In this document: piece after piece, positions 1-9,342 of the stretch
Numbering within the stretch: position 1 is the stretch's first letter
Layout: every line of letters begins with the position of its first letter
Assembly (NCBI RefSeq): GCF_037023755.1
Contig: NZ_CP146100.1
Span: 3,441,501 to 3,505,500, forward strand
Length of the DNA stretch: 64,000 nt
Origin: Saccharopolyspora sp. SCSIO 74807
Lineage (GTDB): Bacteria; Actinomycetota; Actinomycetes; Mycobacteriales; Pseudonocardiaceae
Reading direction: 5' to 3'
Program-made: the position numbers and the translations under genes
Notes under the pieces: model-generated
Told to the model about the DNA's origin: nothing
Database searches by the model: none
The model's input: the letters and a program-made list of their open reading frames with translations, nothing else

Positions 1-442
1 CGTGGTCGATCGCCAGTTTCGTCGCCCCGTAGGTATTCGTGGGACGGGTCGGCGCGTCCTCCGGGATCGGCACGCTTTCCGGCTCGCCGTAGGTCGCAGC
101 GGTGGAGGAGAAAACCAGCCGCGGAGTGCCGTGTTCGCGGATCGCTTCCAGCAGTCGCAACGAGGTGACCACGTTGCCCTGCCAGTACTTGTCCGGATCC
201 TGCATCGACTCGCCGACCAGCGACTTCGCCGCGAAGTGCAGAACCCCGTCGTAGCCGTCGGCGAGCAGCTGCCCGGCGGTGTCGGCGAGGTCGGCCTGCA
301 CGAACTCGGCGCCGGCGGGCACCGCGTCCGCGTGCCCGGTGGAGAGGTCGTCCACCACGGTCACGTCGTGGCCGTTCTCCAGCAGCCGGGCGGCGCACAC
401 GCTGCCTACGTATCCCGCACCACCGGTGACGAGGAGCTTCAC
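1..442 (-). CDS. galE: UDP-glucose 4-epimerase, N-terminal part (runs off left edge)
   Basis: The complement reads from a GTG at 442 and stays open to the window edge, giving about 147 residues. It opens with [14 protein letters not shown], the GxxGxxG NAD-binding loop of extended short-chain dehydrogenases. It continues with DLSTGH, the [12 protein letters not shown] segment, and the active-site motifs SSTAATYG and YGATK (catalytic Tyr and Lys). GalE interconverts UDP-glucose and UDP-galactose in the cytoplasm, feeding the Leloir pathway and cell-wall arabinogalactan. It lies 69 bp downstream of galK on the same strand, so ideR-galK-galE is a likely transcription unit. The C-terminal substrate domain is outside the window. 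Confidence 0.93.
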   Translation of the reverse strand, partial: MKLLVTGGAGYVGSVCAARLLENGHDVTVVDDLSTGHADAVPAGAEFVQADLADTAGQLLADGYDGVLHFAAKSLVGESMQDPDKYWQGNVVTSLRLLEAIREHGTPRLVFSSTAATYGEPESVPIPEDAPTRPTNTYGATKLAIDH

Positions 443-511
443 GGGGTTTCTGCCTTTCCGACGAAGGTGAACTCGCCCCGCCTGCCGCGGGGCGGGCGGG
501 AGCGGGCGAGG

Positions 512-1690
512 CTACCGGTCGCGGCCGGCGCCGGCCGCCGGGGTCGCGGTGAACAACCGGGGCCTCTGCAACCGGTGCTCGGCGAAGGAGTCCAACACGG
601 ACCGGCCGATTCGCTCCCGCTCGGTGGCAGCTACCAGCGCGATCGCGGATCCGCCGAATCCCCCGCCGGTCATTCGCGCTCCCAAGGCACCGGCGTTCAG
701 CGCGGCGTCCACTGCGATGTCCAGTTCCGGGCAGGAGATCCGGTAGTCGTCGCGCATGCTCACGTGCGAGGCGGTCAGCAGCGGCCCGATGGCGGCCAGG
801 TTTCCGGCCTTGAGCTCGGTGACGGTTGCCAGCACCCGGTCGTTTTCGGTGACCACGTGCCGTACCAGCGGCCGCAGCTGCTCGGGAAGACCGGGCAGGG
901 TGTCGTCCAGCTCGCCGGAGGAGACGTCGCGCAGTGCTTTGACGTCGAGCAATTCCGCAGCGCGCTCGCAGCCTCGCCTGCGCTCGCCATAGCCCGAGTC
1001 GCTGTGCGAATGCTTCGCACGCGTGTCGATCACGAGCAGTTCCAAGCCGGCCGAATCGGTGTCGAACGGGATCTGCGTGGTCTCCCCGGAACGAACGTCG
1101 AAGAACAGCGCGTGCGCTTCGGTGCAGGACAACGACGCGGTCTGGTCCAGCAGGCCGGTGGGGGCGCCGACGAAGTCGTTCTCCGAGATCTGCACCCACC
1201 GGGCGATCTCGGCCGTCGACGGGGAGCCCGGCGCCCCGGCGGGCCGACCGGCGATGTCGAGCAGCGCCAGCGCTACGGCGCATTCCAGAGCGTGCGAAGA
1301 GGACAGTCCGGCGCCCGCGGGCACGTCACCGGCGATGACCAGGTCCGCACCGGGAACGTCGATGCCTTGGCCGTGCAGCGCGTATGCGACGCCCGCGGGG
1401 TAAGCGGCCCAGCCCGCCGGCGAGCCGGGAGCGAGGTCGGGCACGCGCATCGGCCCGGCGCGGTGCAGCACACCGTCGTCACCCAGCGAGGCGACCGACA
1501 GCGCGCCGTCGGAACGCGCCGACGCTGCGACCGCGATCCGGTGCGGCAGCGCGATGGGCAGCACGAAGCCGTCGTTGTAGTCGGTGTGCTCACCGATCAG
1601 GTTGACCCGGCCCGGTGCCGACCAGACCCGTTCCGGGGCGCGTCCGTGCTCGCCGCCGAAGGCGTCGGCGGCGTGTTCGGCCGGGCTCAC
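512..1690 (-). CDS. galK: Galactokinase (GHMP kinase)
   Basis: This 392-residue protein phosphorylates galactose at C1 with ATP. Family motifs are clear: the galactose signature [15 protein letters not shown] near residue 25, the GHMP phosphate loop [11 protein letters not shown] near 125, and the C-terminal [13 protein letters not shown]. The usual SSSAALE is here SSSHALE, an unusual His for Ala in the loop. I chose GTG at 1690, which overlaps the ideR stop by 4 nt (GTGA). Longer in-frame starts lie inside ideR and are not credible. The overlap implies translational coupling to ideR. galE follows 69 bp downstream. Confidence 0.95.
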   Translation of the reverse strand: MSPAEHAADAFGGEHGRAPERVWSAPGRVNLIGEHTDYNDGFVLPIALPHRIAVAASARSDGALSVASLGDDGVLHRAGPMRVPDLAPGSPAGWAAYPAGVAYALHGQGIDVPGADLVIAGDVPAGAGLSSSHALECAVALALLDIAGRPAGAPGSPSTAEIARWVQISENDFVGAPTGLLDQTASLSCTEAHALFFDVRSGETTQIPFDTDSAGLELLVIDTRAKHSHSDSGYGERRRGCERAAELLDVKALRDVSSGELDDTLPGLPEQLRPLVRHVVTENDRVLATVTELKAGNLAAIGPLLTASHVSMRDDYRISCPELDIAVDAALNAGALGARMTGGGFGGSAIALVAATERERIGRSVLDSFAEHRLQRPRLFTATPAAGAGRDR

Positions 1691-2382
1691 CTGGCGCGGA
1701 CCAGGACGGCGTGCGCGATGCCCGGAGTCAGCTTGGTGCCGCCCTTGGCGCCCTTGACCTCGATCGGCTTGTTCACGCCGGTGACCGGCACGATCTCGAT
1801 CTCGTGCGAAGGCATCAGCCCGACCTCCTTGAGCTCGCTCATCAGGTCGGGGTCGAGCTGCACGTGCTCGGCGATGCGGCACACCAGCGCCCGCCCGCCA
1901 CCGCGGCGGGCGATCTCGTCGACGCGCTGCAGATCGGTTTCGGCGGACGGTGCCGACACGGCCATGCCGAGTTCGTCGAGGCCGGGGATGGGGTTGCCGT
2001 ACGGGGAGGTCGCCGGGTTGCCGAGCAGGGTGACGAGCTTGCGTTCCACCGCCTCGCTCATCACGTGCTCCCAGCGGCACGCCTCGTCGTGCACGTGTTC
2101 CCATTCCAGGCCGATGACGTCCACCAGCAGGCGTTCGGCCAGGCGGTGCTTGCGCATCACGCGGATCGCCCGGCTCCGCCCGGCTTCGGTGAGCTCGAGG
2201 TGCCGGTCCTCGGCGACGGCGAGCAACCCGTCGCGTTCCATGCGCGCCACGGTCTGGCTCACCGTCGGCCCGCTCTGCTCCAGGCGTTCGGCGATCCGGG
2301 CGCGCAGTGGGACGACCCCTTCCTCTTCGAGGTCGTAGATGGTGCGAAGGTACATCTCGGTGGTATCGATGAGATCGTTCAC
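1687..2382 (-). CDS. ideR: Iron-dependent transcriptional repressor IdeR/DtxR
   Basis: This 231-residue DtxR-family regulator has a winged helix, a dimerisation/metal domain and a C-terminal SH3-like domain. With Fe2+ it binds iron boxes and represses siderophore and iron-uptake genes. The N-terminus, [20 protein letters not shown], matches mycobacterial IdeR. Metal ligands are visible: Met10, then Cys, Glu and His in EACRWEH, plus His residues in [11 protein letters not shown] and [12 protein letters not shown] at 2382 was chosen over an upstream start at 2409 because GGGAG sits about 8 nt before it and the length then matches the family. The stop overlaps galK. In mycobacteria ideR sits next to sigB; here sigB is 8 kb away. 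Confidence 0.96.
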   Translation of the reverse strand: MNDLIDTTEMYLRTIYDLEEEGVVPLRARIAERLEQSGPTVSQTVARMERDGLLAVAEDRHLELTEAGRSRAIRVMRKHRLAERLLVDVIGLEWEHVHDEACRWEHVMSEAVERKLVTLLGNPATSPYGNPIPGLDELGMAVSAPSAETDLQRVDEIARRGGGRALVCRIAEHVQLDPDLMSELKEVGLMPSHEIEIVPVTGVNKPIEVKGAKGGTKLTPGIAHAVLVRAR

Positions 2383-2517
2383 GCTGGCTCCCCGTTGCAG
2401 TCCCACCACGATTCTAGTCCCGTGGCACTACCGCGGGTCGGTGGCTTCGGGTCGGCCGTTTCCGCTGTTCGACTGGTTCTTCTGCGCAGCTGTCCGCATT
2501 CGGATTGAGGGAGCCGC

Positions 2518-3369
2518 ATGCACCCGTTGATCACCGTCGACGAGCTCGCCGCGAGGCTGGGCGAGCCCGGCGGCCCGGTAGTGCTCGACGTCCGCTGGAG
2601 TCTGCTCGGGCCGCCCGGCAGGCAGGACTACGAGCGCGGCCACCTACCCGGCGCGGTCTTCGTCGACCTCGACACCGAGCTGGCCGCGCCACCGGGACCG
2701 GGCGGCAGGCACCCGTTGCCCGCAGCCGGGGAACTGCAACGGGTGTTGCGACGCGCCGGTGTGCGGTCCGATCGCACCGTGGTCGCCTACGACGCGAACG
2801 ACGGTTCCGCGGCCGCGCGGGCGTGGTGGTTGCTGCGTTGGGCCGGTCACCGGGACGTGCGGGTGCTCGACGGTGGCTACGACGCCTGGGTCGAGCAGGG
2901 CGAGCCCGTGACCACCGAGGTGCCCGAGCCGACGGAGACCGGTTTCGAGGTCGTACCGGGGTCGATGCCGGTGGTCGACGAGCAGGGTGCCGCGCGGCTC
3001 GCGCGCGAAGGGAGGTTGCTCGACGCCCGCGCACCGCAGCGGTACCGAGGGGAGACCGAACCGGTCGATCCGCGTGCCGGGCACATCCCGGGCGCGGTGA
3101 ACGTGCCGTTCGCGCACAACGTGACCGCCGGAGGGAGGTGGAAATCCCCGGCGGAATTGGCTGAGCGGTTCCGGGACTCCGGGGTGGACGCGGACTCGGC
3201 GGTAGGTGTCTATTGCGGTTCCGGCGTGACCGCCTGCTCGAATCTGCTCGCGCTGGAACACGCGGGGCTGAGCGGACCTGACAACCCCGCTGCGCTGTAC
3301 TCGGGTTCCTGGTCGCACTGGTCAGCCGATCCGGAGCGGCCCGCAGCGACCGGTCCGGAGCCGGGCTGA
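2518..3369 (+). CDS. sseA: 3-mercaptopyruvate/thiosulfate sulfurtransferase
   Basis: This 283-residue protein contains two rhodanese domains. The second carries the active-site loop VYCGSGVTACSN near residue 230. CGSGVTA is typical of 3-mercaptopyruvate sulfurtransferases rather than thiosulfate-specific rhodaneses, so transfer of sulfane sulfur from mercaptopyruvate to a thiophilic acceptor is the likely reaction. The interdomain region has the usual HLPGAVFVD and HIPGAVNVP repeats. ATG at 2518 follows GAGGGAGCCGC. It is divergent from ideR across 135 bp. The exact sulfur acceptor cannot be read from sequence. Confidence 0.9.
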   Translation: MHPLITVDELAARLGEPGGPVVLDVRWSLLGPPGRQDYERGHLPGAVFVDLDTELAAPPGPGGRHPLPAAGELQRVLRRAGVRSDRTVVAYDANDGSAAARAWWLLRWAGHRDVRVLDGGYDAWVEQGEPVTTEVPEPTETGFEVVPGSMPVVDEQGAARLAREGRLLDARAPQRYRGETEPVDPRAGHIPGAVNVPFAHNVTAGGRWKSPAELAERFRDSGVDADSAVGVYCGSGVTACSNLLALEHAGLSGPDNPAALYSGSWSHWSADPERPAATGPEPG

Positions 3370-3504
3370 GCGGCTACCCGAACCGATCGTTGCAACGAGC
3401 GGCGGCGCCGAGCGCCGCGGTAGTGCGCAGTGCAGGGACGCCGGAGATCGCTTGTGCCCTTCGCCACTGTGGGGCCGCACACACGGCAGGTAGCGTCGGC
3501 CGCC

Positions 3505-4680
3505 ATGGGCAACGACTGCGCGGTGGTCTGGGACGACTCGGTCCTGGACTACGACCTCGGCGGGCAGCACCCGCTGCATCCCGTCCGGCTCGACCTGACG
3601 ATGCGGCTGGCGCGCGAACTCGGCGTGCTCGACGGGGTCGAGCCGCTGCGACCGCGTCCTGCCACGGACGAGGAGTTGCAACGCGTGCACCGGCCGGACT
3701 ACTTGGCGGCGGTGCGGTCCGCTCCGACCTCGGGTTGGGACGTCGGGCACGGGCTGGGTACCGACGACAACCCGATCTTCGATCGGATGCACGAGGCCGC
3801 GGCGCTCATCGCGGGCGGTTCGCTGACCGCTGCCGAGCAGGTCGTCTCCGGCAAGGTCGATCGTGCGGTGAGCATCTCCGGCGGGCTGCACCACGCGATG
3901 GCCGAGCGGGCTGCGGGGTTCTGCGTCTACAACGACTGCTCGGTGGCCATCGCCGGAATGCTCGAGATGGGGGTGGAACGGGTCGCCTACATCGACGTCG
4001 ACGTCCATCACGGCGATGGTGTGCAGGCCGCGTTCTACGACGACCCGAGGGTGTTGACCGTGTCGATGCACCAGCACCCGGTCACGCTGTGGCCGGGCAC
4101 CGGGTTCCCCAGCGAGACCGGCGGTGCGGGTGCCGAAGGCACGGCGGTGAACATCCCGCTGCCGCCGGGCACGGACGACGCCGGTTGGCAACGCGCTTTC
4201 CACGCGGTGGTTCCTTCCGTGCTTGAAGCGTTCCGCCCGCAGGTGCTGGTGACGCAGTGCGGTGCCGACGCGCACCGGGAAGACCCGTTGGCCGATCTGT
4301 CGATGTCCGTGGACGGTCAGCGCGCGACCTATCGCAGCCTGCGTGACTACGCCGAGCGTTATGCGGGCGGCAAGTGGGTGGCGTTGGGCGGCGGCGGGTA
4401 TTCGCTGTACCGCGTCGTGCCCCGCGCGTGGACGCACCTGCTGGCCACCGTCCTGGACAGGGACCTCGATCCGGCCACGACGTTGCCGCAGGACTGGCTG
4501 GCGCACGCGCTGCGGGTTGCCGGGAACGTACCGCTGCCGACGACGTTGACCGACAACGTGGATCCGTCGTTCGCGCCGTGGAGCGGTATCACCGACACCA
4601 CGGTGGACACCGCGATCCGGGACACCCGGCACGAGGTGTTCCCGTTGCACGGTTTGAGTCCTGCGGATGTCCGGGACTGA
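3505..4680 (+). CDS. acuC: AcuC-like zinc deacetylase (histone deacetylase superfamily)
   Basis: This 391-residue arginase-fold deacetylase is a class I HDAC relative, like Bacillus AcuC, which deacetylates acetyl-CoA synthetase. Visible motifs are GGLHHAMAERAAGFCVYND, YIDVDVHHGDGVQ (general-base His pair and zinc ligands) and TQCGADAHREDPLADLSMS (second zinc Asp). ATG at 3505 has no good Shine-Dalgarno, but TAGCGT lies 8 nt upstream, suggesting a leaderless transcript. The next gene downstream is a protein-acetyltransferase-type GNAT fusion, so the pair could add and remove acetyl groups on the same lysines. That pairing is inference. Confidence 0.9.
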   Translation: MGNDCAVVWDDSVLDYDLGGQHPLHPVRLDLTMRLARELGVLDGVEPLRPRPATDEELQRVHRPDYLAAVRSAPTSGWDVGHGLGTDDNPIFDRMHEAAALIAGGSLTAAEQVVSGKVDRAVSISGGLHHAMAERAAGFCVYNDCSVAIAGMLEMGVERVAYIDVDVHHGDGVQAAFYDDPRVLTVSMHQHPVTLWPGTGFPSETGGAGAEGTAVNIPLPPGTDDAGWQRAFHAVVPSVLEAFRPQVLVTQCGADAHREDPLADLSMSVDGQRATYRSLRDYAERYAGGKWVALGGGGYSLYRVVPRAWTHLLATVLDRDLDPATTLPQDWLAHALRVAGNVPLPTTLTDNVDPSFAPWSGITDTTVDTAIRDTRHEVFPLHGLSPADVRD

Positions 4681-4760
4681 GTCGGCCTTACCTACCTGGT
4701 TGGTGTCGACGGTGGTGGCGAGGGACCGCTCACCAGGACGGCTGGAAGGGTGATCGTTGG

Positions 4761-7526
4761 ATGGGCAGCGGCCCGACGGAGCAGGACCCGGCCGATGCCG
4801 GGCAGGTGCAAGGACCGGTCAGCGCTGCCGGGATCCCGCCCGGGGACGCATTCTCCGGTGCGCAAGCGCGGTCGGACGCGCAGCAGGAATATCCGCGGCA
4901 TTGGGAAGCCGACGTGGTCCTGTCCGACGGCGGCACCGTGCATCTTCGTCCGATCATCCCGGCCGATGCCGACCAGCTGGTCTCCTTCCACGGCAGGCTA
5001 AGCGACCGGACCCGCTACTTCCGCTACTTCGGCCCGTACCCGCGGATGCCCAAGCGCGATGTGGAGCGCTTCAGCAACGTCGACTACGCCAACCGGGTCG
5101 CCTTCGTGGCGCTGCTCGGCGACGACATCGTCGCGGTGGGGCGGTTCGACCGGCTCGGCGAGCGGGACTCGGCCGAGGTGGCCTTCGTCGTGCAGGACGA
5201 GCACCAGGGCCGCGGGTTGGGGTCGATCTTGCTCGAACACCTGGCGGCGGCCGCGCGGGATTGCGGGTTGCGGCGGTTCGTCGCCGAAGTGCTCGCGGAG
5301 AACTCGGCCATGGTGCGGGTCTTCCGCGACGCCGGTTACCAGGTCCGGCGCGCGATGGAGGAAGGCGTCGTGCACCTGGAGTTCGACATCGACCCCACCG
5401 AGGAGTCGCTGGCGGTGGCCCGCGCCCGCGAGCAGGCCGCCGAAGCCCGCAGCGTGCACAACCTGCTGCATCCGCGTTCGGTAGCGGTGATCGGCGCCTC
5501 CACCGACCATCGCAAGATCGGGCACGCGGTGCTGGTCAACCTGCTCACCGCGGACTTCGCCGGCCCGGTGTACCCGGTGAATTCGGAGCACCGCTCGGTG
5601 CGCGGCGTGCGCGCCTACGCGTCGGTGCTCGACATCCCGGACGACGTGGATCTCGCGGTGGTGGCGATCCCCGCGCCCGGCATCGACGAGGTGCTCGACG
5701 CCTGCCTGGCCAAAGGCGTGAAAGCGCTGGTGATCGTGAGTTCCGGGTTCAGCGAATCCGGCCCGGACGGCCGCGAGATCGAGCGCCGCATGGTGCGTTC
5801 CGCCCGCGTGCACGGGATGCGCGTGGTCGGGCCGAACGCGCTCGGCGTGGTCAACACCGACCAGGGCAACCGGCTCAACGCGACGCTCGCGCCGCGACTG
5901 CCGGGAAGCGGCCGGACCGGGTTCTTCTGCCAGTCCGGTGCGCTGGGCGTGGCGATCCTGGCGACGGCGACCGAACGCGGCCTCGGGCTGTCCACGTTCG
6001 TTTCGGCGGGCAACCGGGCCGACGTGTCCGGCAACGACATGCTCCAGTACTGGCAGACCGACCCGGCCACGGACGTGGTGCTGCTGTACCTCGAGTCGTT
6101 CGGCAATCCGCGGAAGTTCGCCCGGCTGGCTCGGCGACTGGCGCGCAGCAAGCCGATCGTGGTGGTCAAGTCGGGCCGCAACGCGGTTCGCGCCGGGCTG
6201 GCCGCCACTTCGGTGCAGGTCGACGAGACCAGCGTGCAGACCTTGTTCGAGCAAGCCGGGGTGATCCGGGTCGAGTCGGTGGCGCAGATGTTCGACACCG
6301 CGCTGCTGCTGGCGCACCAGCCGTTGCCCGCGGGGGAGCGCATCGCGGTCGTCGGCAACTCCTCGGCGCTGGGCATGTTGGCCGCGGATGTCGCGCAGGC
6401 CGAGGGGTTGCGGTTGTCCTGCGAACCGGTCGACGTGGGTGCCGCTGCCGAGCCGGAGGAGTTCGCGGCCGCCGTTCGCGAGGCCGCGTTGCGGGACGAC
6501 GTGGACGCCTTGGTTGCGGTGTTCGCTCCGCCGGTCGCGGTGCCCGGCACCGCCTACGCGCGCGCGTTGCGAGAAGCGCTGCAGGAAGCGGGTACGACCG
6601 CGACCAAGCCGGTCGTCACCACGTTCCTCGCCGCCGAGGGGGTGCCGGACGAGCTCGCGGTTCCCGGCTCGGACGGTTCCGCGGCGTGGGGTTCGATCCC
6701 GTCCTACCCGAGCCCGGAGCGGGCGGTGCTCTCGCTGGCGCGCGCCACCCGCTATGCGCGCTGGCGGGCCGCTCCGCAGGGCCATTTCGTACGGCCCGAG
6801 GGCATCGCCGAGGATCGCGCGCGGGATGTGGTCGAGCGGTTGCTGACCGACGGCGAGCATCGGCTCACCGACGACGAGGCGGTGGAGCTGCTCGGCTGCT
6901 ACGGCATCGAGCTGGTCCCGTTCCGTCGAGTGCGCGGTGCGGACGAGGCCGCAGCGGCCGCCGATGAACTCGGTTACCCGGTGGCGGTGAAGTCGGCGGG
7001 CGAACACCTGCGGCATCGCAGCGACCTCGTGGGCGTGCGGCTGGACCTGATCAACGCGGAGGCCGTGCGTGCAGCCTGCCAGGACCTCGCGCGAATGTCC
7101 GAAGTGGACGATGTCTACGTGCAGCGGATGGCGGATCGCGGCAATTCCTGCGTGATCGATCTGATGGACGACCCGTCGTTCGGCACGTTGGTCTCCTTCG
7201 GACTGTCCGGTGTGGCCAGTGAACTGCTCGGGGACAAGGCTTACCGGGCGGTGCCGATGACCGATGCGGACGTCGCTGCGCTGGTCCGGGCGCCACGGGC
7301 TGCTCCGCTGCTGGCCGGTTACCGCGGGGATGAGCCGGCGGACCTCGCGGCCGTGGAGGACCTGGTGTTGCGGGTCGCGACGCTGGTGGAGGACCTGCCG
7401 GAGGTCTGCGAGCTGACCTTGCAGCCGGTGCTTGCCTCGGCCCGTGGCGCGCAGGTGACCGGTGCGCGGGTGTCGGTGCGCCGCTCGTCGGCCGCGCCGG
7501 ACACCGGCCCGCGCCGGCTCCGTTGA
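4761..7526 (+). CDS. GNAT acetyltransferase fused to ADP-forming acyl-CoA-synthetase-like domains (Pat-type)
   Basis: This 921-residue protein has an N-terminal GNAT domain (about residues 50-220; acetyl-CoA loop QGRGLGS). It is followed by a CoA-binding Rossmann domain (HPRSVAVIGAS), succinyl-CoA-ligase-like domains (FFCQSGALGVAILATA) and a C-terminal ATP-grasp domain. This is the Pat/PatA architecture of protein lysine acetyltransferases, with the GNAT part first, as in actinobacteria. The ligase segment that usually carries a catalytic His in a SHTG-type motif reads GLAATSVQVDETSVQ, with no His. The synthetase part may therefore be regulatory. ATG at 4761 follows GGAAGGG. It sits just after acuC. 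Confidence 0.88.
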   Translation: MGSGPTEQDPADAGQVQGPVSAAGIPPGDAFSGAQARSDAQQEYPRHWEADVVLSDGGTVHLRPIIPADADQLVSFHGRLSDRTRYFRYFGPYPRMPKRDVERFSNVDYANRVAFVALLGDDIVAVGRFDRLGERDSAEVAFVVQDEHQGRGLGSILLEHLAAAARDCGLRRFVAEVLAENSAMVRVFRDAGYQVRRAMEEGVVHLEFDIDPTEESLAVARAREQAAEARSVHNLLHPRSVAVIGASTDHRKIGHAVLVNLLTADFAGPVYPVNSEHRSVRGVRAYASVLDIPDDVDLAVVAIPAPGIDEVLDACLAKGVKALVIVSSGFSESGPDGREIERRMVRSARVHGMRVVGPNALGVVNTDQGNRLNATLAPRLPGSGRTGFFCQSGALGVAILATATERGLGLSTFVSAGNRADVSGNDMLQYWQTDPATDVVLLYLESFGNPRKFARLARRLARSKPIVVVKSGRNAVRAGLAATSVQVDETSVQTLFEQAGVIRVESVAQMFDTALLLAHQPLPAGERIAVVGNSSALGMLAADVAQAEGLRLSCEPVDVGAAAEPEEFAAAVREAALRDDVDALVAVFAPPVAVPGTAYARALREALQEAGTTATKPVVTTFLAAEGVPDELAVPGSDGSAAWGSIPSYPSPERAVLSLARATRYARWRAAPQGHFVRPEGIAEDRARDVVERLLTDGEHRLTDDEAVELLGCYGIELVPFRRVRGADEAAAAADELGYPVAVKSAGEHLRHRSDLVGVRLDLINAEAVRAACQDLARMSEVDDVYVQRMADRGNSCVIDLMDDPSFGTLVSFGLSGVASELLGDKAYRAVPMTDADVAALVRAPRAAPLLAGYRGDEPADLAAVEDLVLRVATLVEDLPEVCELTLQPVLASARGAQVTGARVSVRRSSAAPDTGPRRLR

Positions 7527-7594
7527 GAGCGACCTCCACTACGAGACCGACGCGTTCCGGTTATGGTGTGCCGGTCGATGAAGGGAGATCCGCC

Positions 7595-8479
7595 GTGCAC
7601 GACCTGGAACTCGTGGAGCTGGGCACCGTCGAGGCCGGCGAACATCAGCTGACGATCCGCGCGCACCGCGGCGCGGATCCCGCTTCGCCGGTGATGATCG
7701 TGCTGCCCGCGATGGGTGTGCCCGCCCGCTACTACCAGCCGTTCCTGCGCTCGCTGGCCGCCCGCGGCCGGACGGTGGTCAGCTTCGACCTGCGCGGGCA
7801 GGGGGAGGCGCTGCCCCGCGCGCGGCGCGGCATCCGCTTCGGGTACCAGGACCTGATCGACGACACCGGCGCCGTCGTGGACCTCGTCGCGCGCAACTTC
7901 CCGCAGGCGCCGCGTTTCCTGCTCGGTCACAGCCTCGGCGGGCAGGTCGCGCTGCTGTACTCCGCGAGCCATCCGGATCGGGTGAGCGGCGTGACGCTGC
8001 TGGGTTCCGGTTCGGTGTGGTTCCGCAGCTTCCAGGGCAGCCGCGCGTGGAAGAACCTGGCCGGCACGCAGGTGGTCGCCGCGTTGTCCGCGGTGCTGGG
8101 CTGCTGGCCGGGCGAGCGGCTCGGCTTCGGCGGCAGGCAGCCGGCCGGGGTGATGCGCGACTGGGCCAGGCAGGGACGTTCCGGCCGCTACCGCCTCGGT
8201 GGCTCGGACACCGACTACGAAGCCGCGCTGGCCGCATCGGACGTTCCGCTGCTGACGGTCACCATGGACGGTGACGAACTCGCCCCGGAGTCCTCAGTGG
8301 ACCACTTGGCGGGCAAGGCCGCGCGGTCCGCGCGCACCAGGCGGCACTACTCGTGCGAGATCGCGGGCGCGGCGAAGCTGGGGCACTACGCCTGGGTGCA
8401 CAACAGCGACGAACTGGCCCGCTGGATCGGGGAGTGGGCGGTGGCCGCCGCTGTCGAGCCGGCGGCCGAAAGCGGCTGA
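7595..8479 (+). CDS. Alpha/beta hydrolase, serine type
   Basis: This 294-residue alpha/beta-fold hydrolase has the nucleophile elbow LLGHSLGGQ near residue 112. An oxyanion-type strand IVLPAMGVPARYY lies near residue 30, and a late His in KLGHYAWVH completes the likely triad. GTG at 7595 was chosen because AAGGGAG lies 7 nt upstream; the open frame extends further upstream but overlaps the preceding gene. The substrate is unknown; esterase or lipase activity is a family-level guess. It starts 68 nt after the GNAT fusion on the same strand. Confidence 0.85.
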   Translation: MHDLELVELGTVEAGEHQLTIRAHRGADPASPVMIVLPAMGVPARYYQPFLRSLAARGRTVVSFDLRGQGEALPRARRGIRFGYQDLIDDTGAVVDLVARNFPQAPRFLLGHSLGGQVALLYSASHPDRVSGVTLLGSGSVWFRSFQGSRAWKNLAGTQVVAALSAVLGCWPGERLGFGGRQPAGVMRDWARQGRSGRYRLGGSDTDYEAALAASDVPLLTVTMDGDELAPESSVDHLAGKAARSARTRRHYSCEIAGAAKLGHYAWVHNSDELARWIGEWAVAAAVEPAAESG

Positions 8480-8594
8480 CCGGCGGGACTGCTCGACCTC
8501 CGGATGCGTTGATCATGGGTCGTGGTCCACAGTGCGCGTCCGGAGAATCCGATTTCCGAGCAACCTCGATGCGGCCCGGTCCCGTCTTCGGGGC

Positions 8595-9059
8595 ATGAGA
8601 CCGCTACACACCACAGTGGGCGCAGGCGCCCTGCTTCTAGCGCTTTCCGCCTGCGCCGGACAGCAAGGAGACGTCGGTTTCGGTGGGCAGCCGCCCGCAC
8701 CGCAGGAACCTCCGGCACCGGTGCAGCCGAAACCTCAGCAAGAACGCACACCGGTACCGGCGAACCTGATCAAGGCCAACATACCCGGGCAGTCCGGAAC
8801 GCCGCGGGTGTGGACCCAGGACGGTGGCAACGTCGTCGTCACCACCGGTCAAGAAGGCGGCTGCAGCAAGGTGCACGCCGAGGTCGCCGACCAGAACGCC
8901 CAGCAGGTGAAGGTCCTGCTGGTCAACGAGACCCCGGAACCGCCGGGGATCTGCACGATGGACCTGCGCCACCCGCCGGTCGCGGTCCAACTGGACCAGC
9001 CGCTGGACCAGCGCACCGTGGTGCTGGAAGAGCGCGACGTGCAGGTACCGCGCCGCTGA
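8595..9059 (+). CDS. Putative secreted lipoprotein
   Basis: This 154-residue protein has a lipoprotein signal peptide: Met-Arg, a hydrophobic stretch GALLLALSAC with lipobox LSAC near residue 20, then a Pro/Gln-rich linker (PPAPQEPPAPVQPKPQQ). The rest is a small globular domain containing two further Cys residues (GGCSKV and GICTMD) that could form a disulfide. It is predicted to be anchored to the outer face of the membrane. The family is not recognised with certainty. A strong terminator hairpin lies 22 nt after the stop. Confidence 0.75.
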   Translation: MRPLHTTVGAGALLLALSACAGQQGDVGFGGQPPAPQEPPAPVQPKPQQERTPVPANLIKANIPGQSGTPRVWTQDGGNVVVTTGQEGGCSKVHAEVADQNAQQVKVLLVNETPEPPGICTMDLRHPPVAVQLDQPLDQRTVVLEERDVQVPRR

Positions 9060-9081
9060 CGTGCGGACCTGCGCGCCGCAG

Positions 9082-9123
9082 GCACTTCTCCCGCAGGAGG
9101 TGGGGCTCCTGCGGGAGAAGTGC
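9082..9123 (+). terminator. Strong hairpin terminator after the lipoprotein gene
   Basis: A perfect 18-bp inverted repeat (9082-9099 with 9106-9123) has a 6-nt GTGGGG loop. It lacks a U-tract, as is common in actinomycetes, and closes the rightward unit 2.5-9.06 kb. Confidence 0.85.
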
Positions 9124-9342
9124 GTTCGCGCGTGAGTGGTGTGTAGCGAGGGCCGGGAGGTGCCACGGGCGCCTCCCGGCCCGTCTCATCGCGCGAACGA
9201 CTCCTGCGGGCCGGGAATCGCGCGAACAAGCCCCCCGACCACGCCGAACGCACTGCTGAACCGCTGTGCCGGGTCGGGTCTGTCGCCGGTCCTGCCCACC
9301 TGCGACGCTGTTCGTCGGAGACGATCGATGGGAGGGACTCGG

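Noticed and set aside
2-2338. Very long plus-strand open frame opposite galE, galK and ideR
   Set aside because: It is the complement of three well-recognised genes; Arg/Gly-rich residues and no family motifs. High-GC shadow frame.
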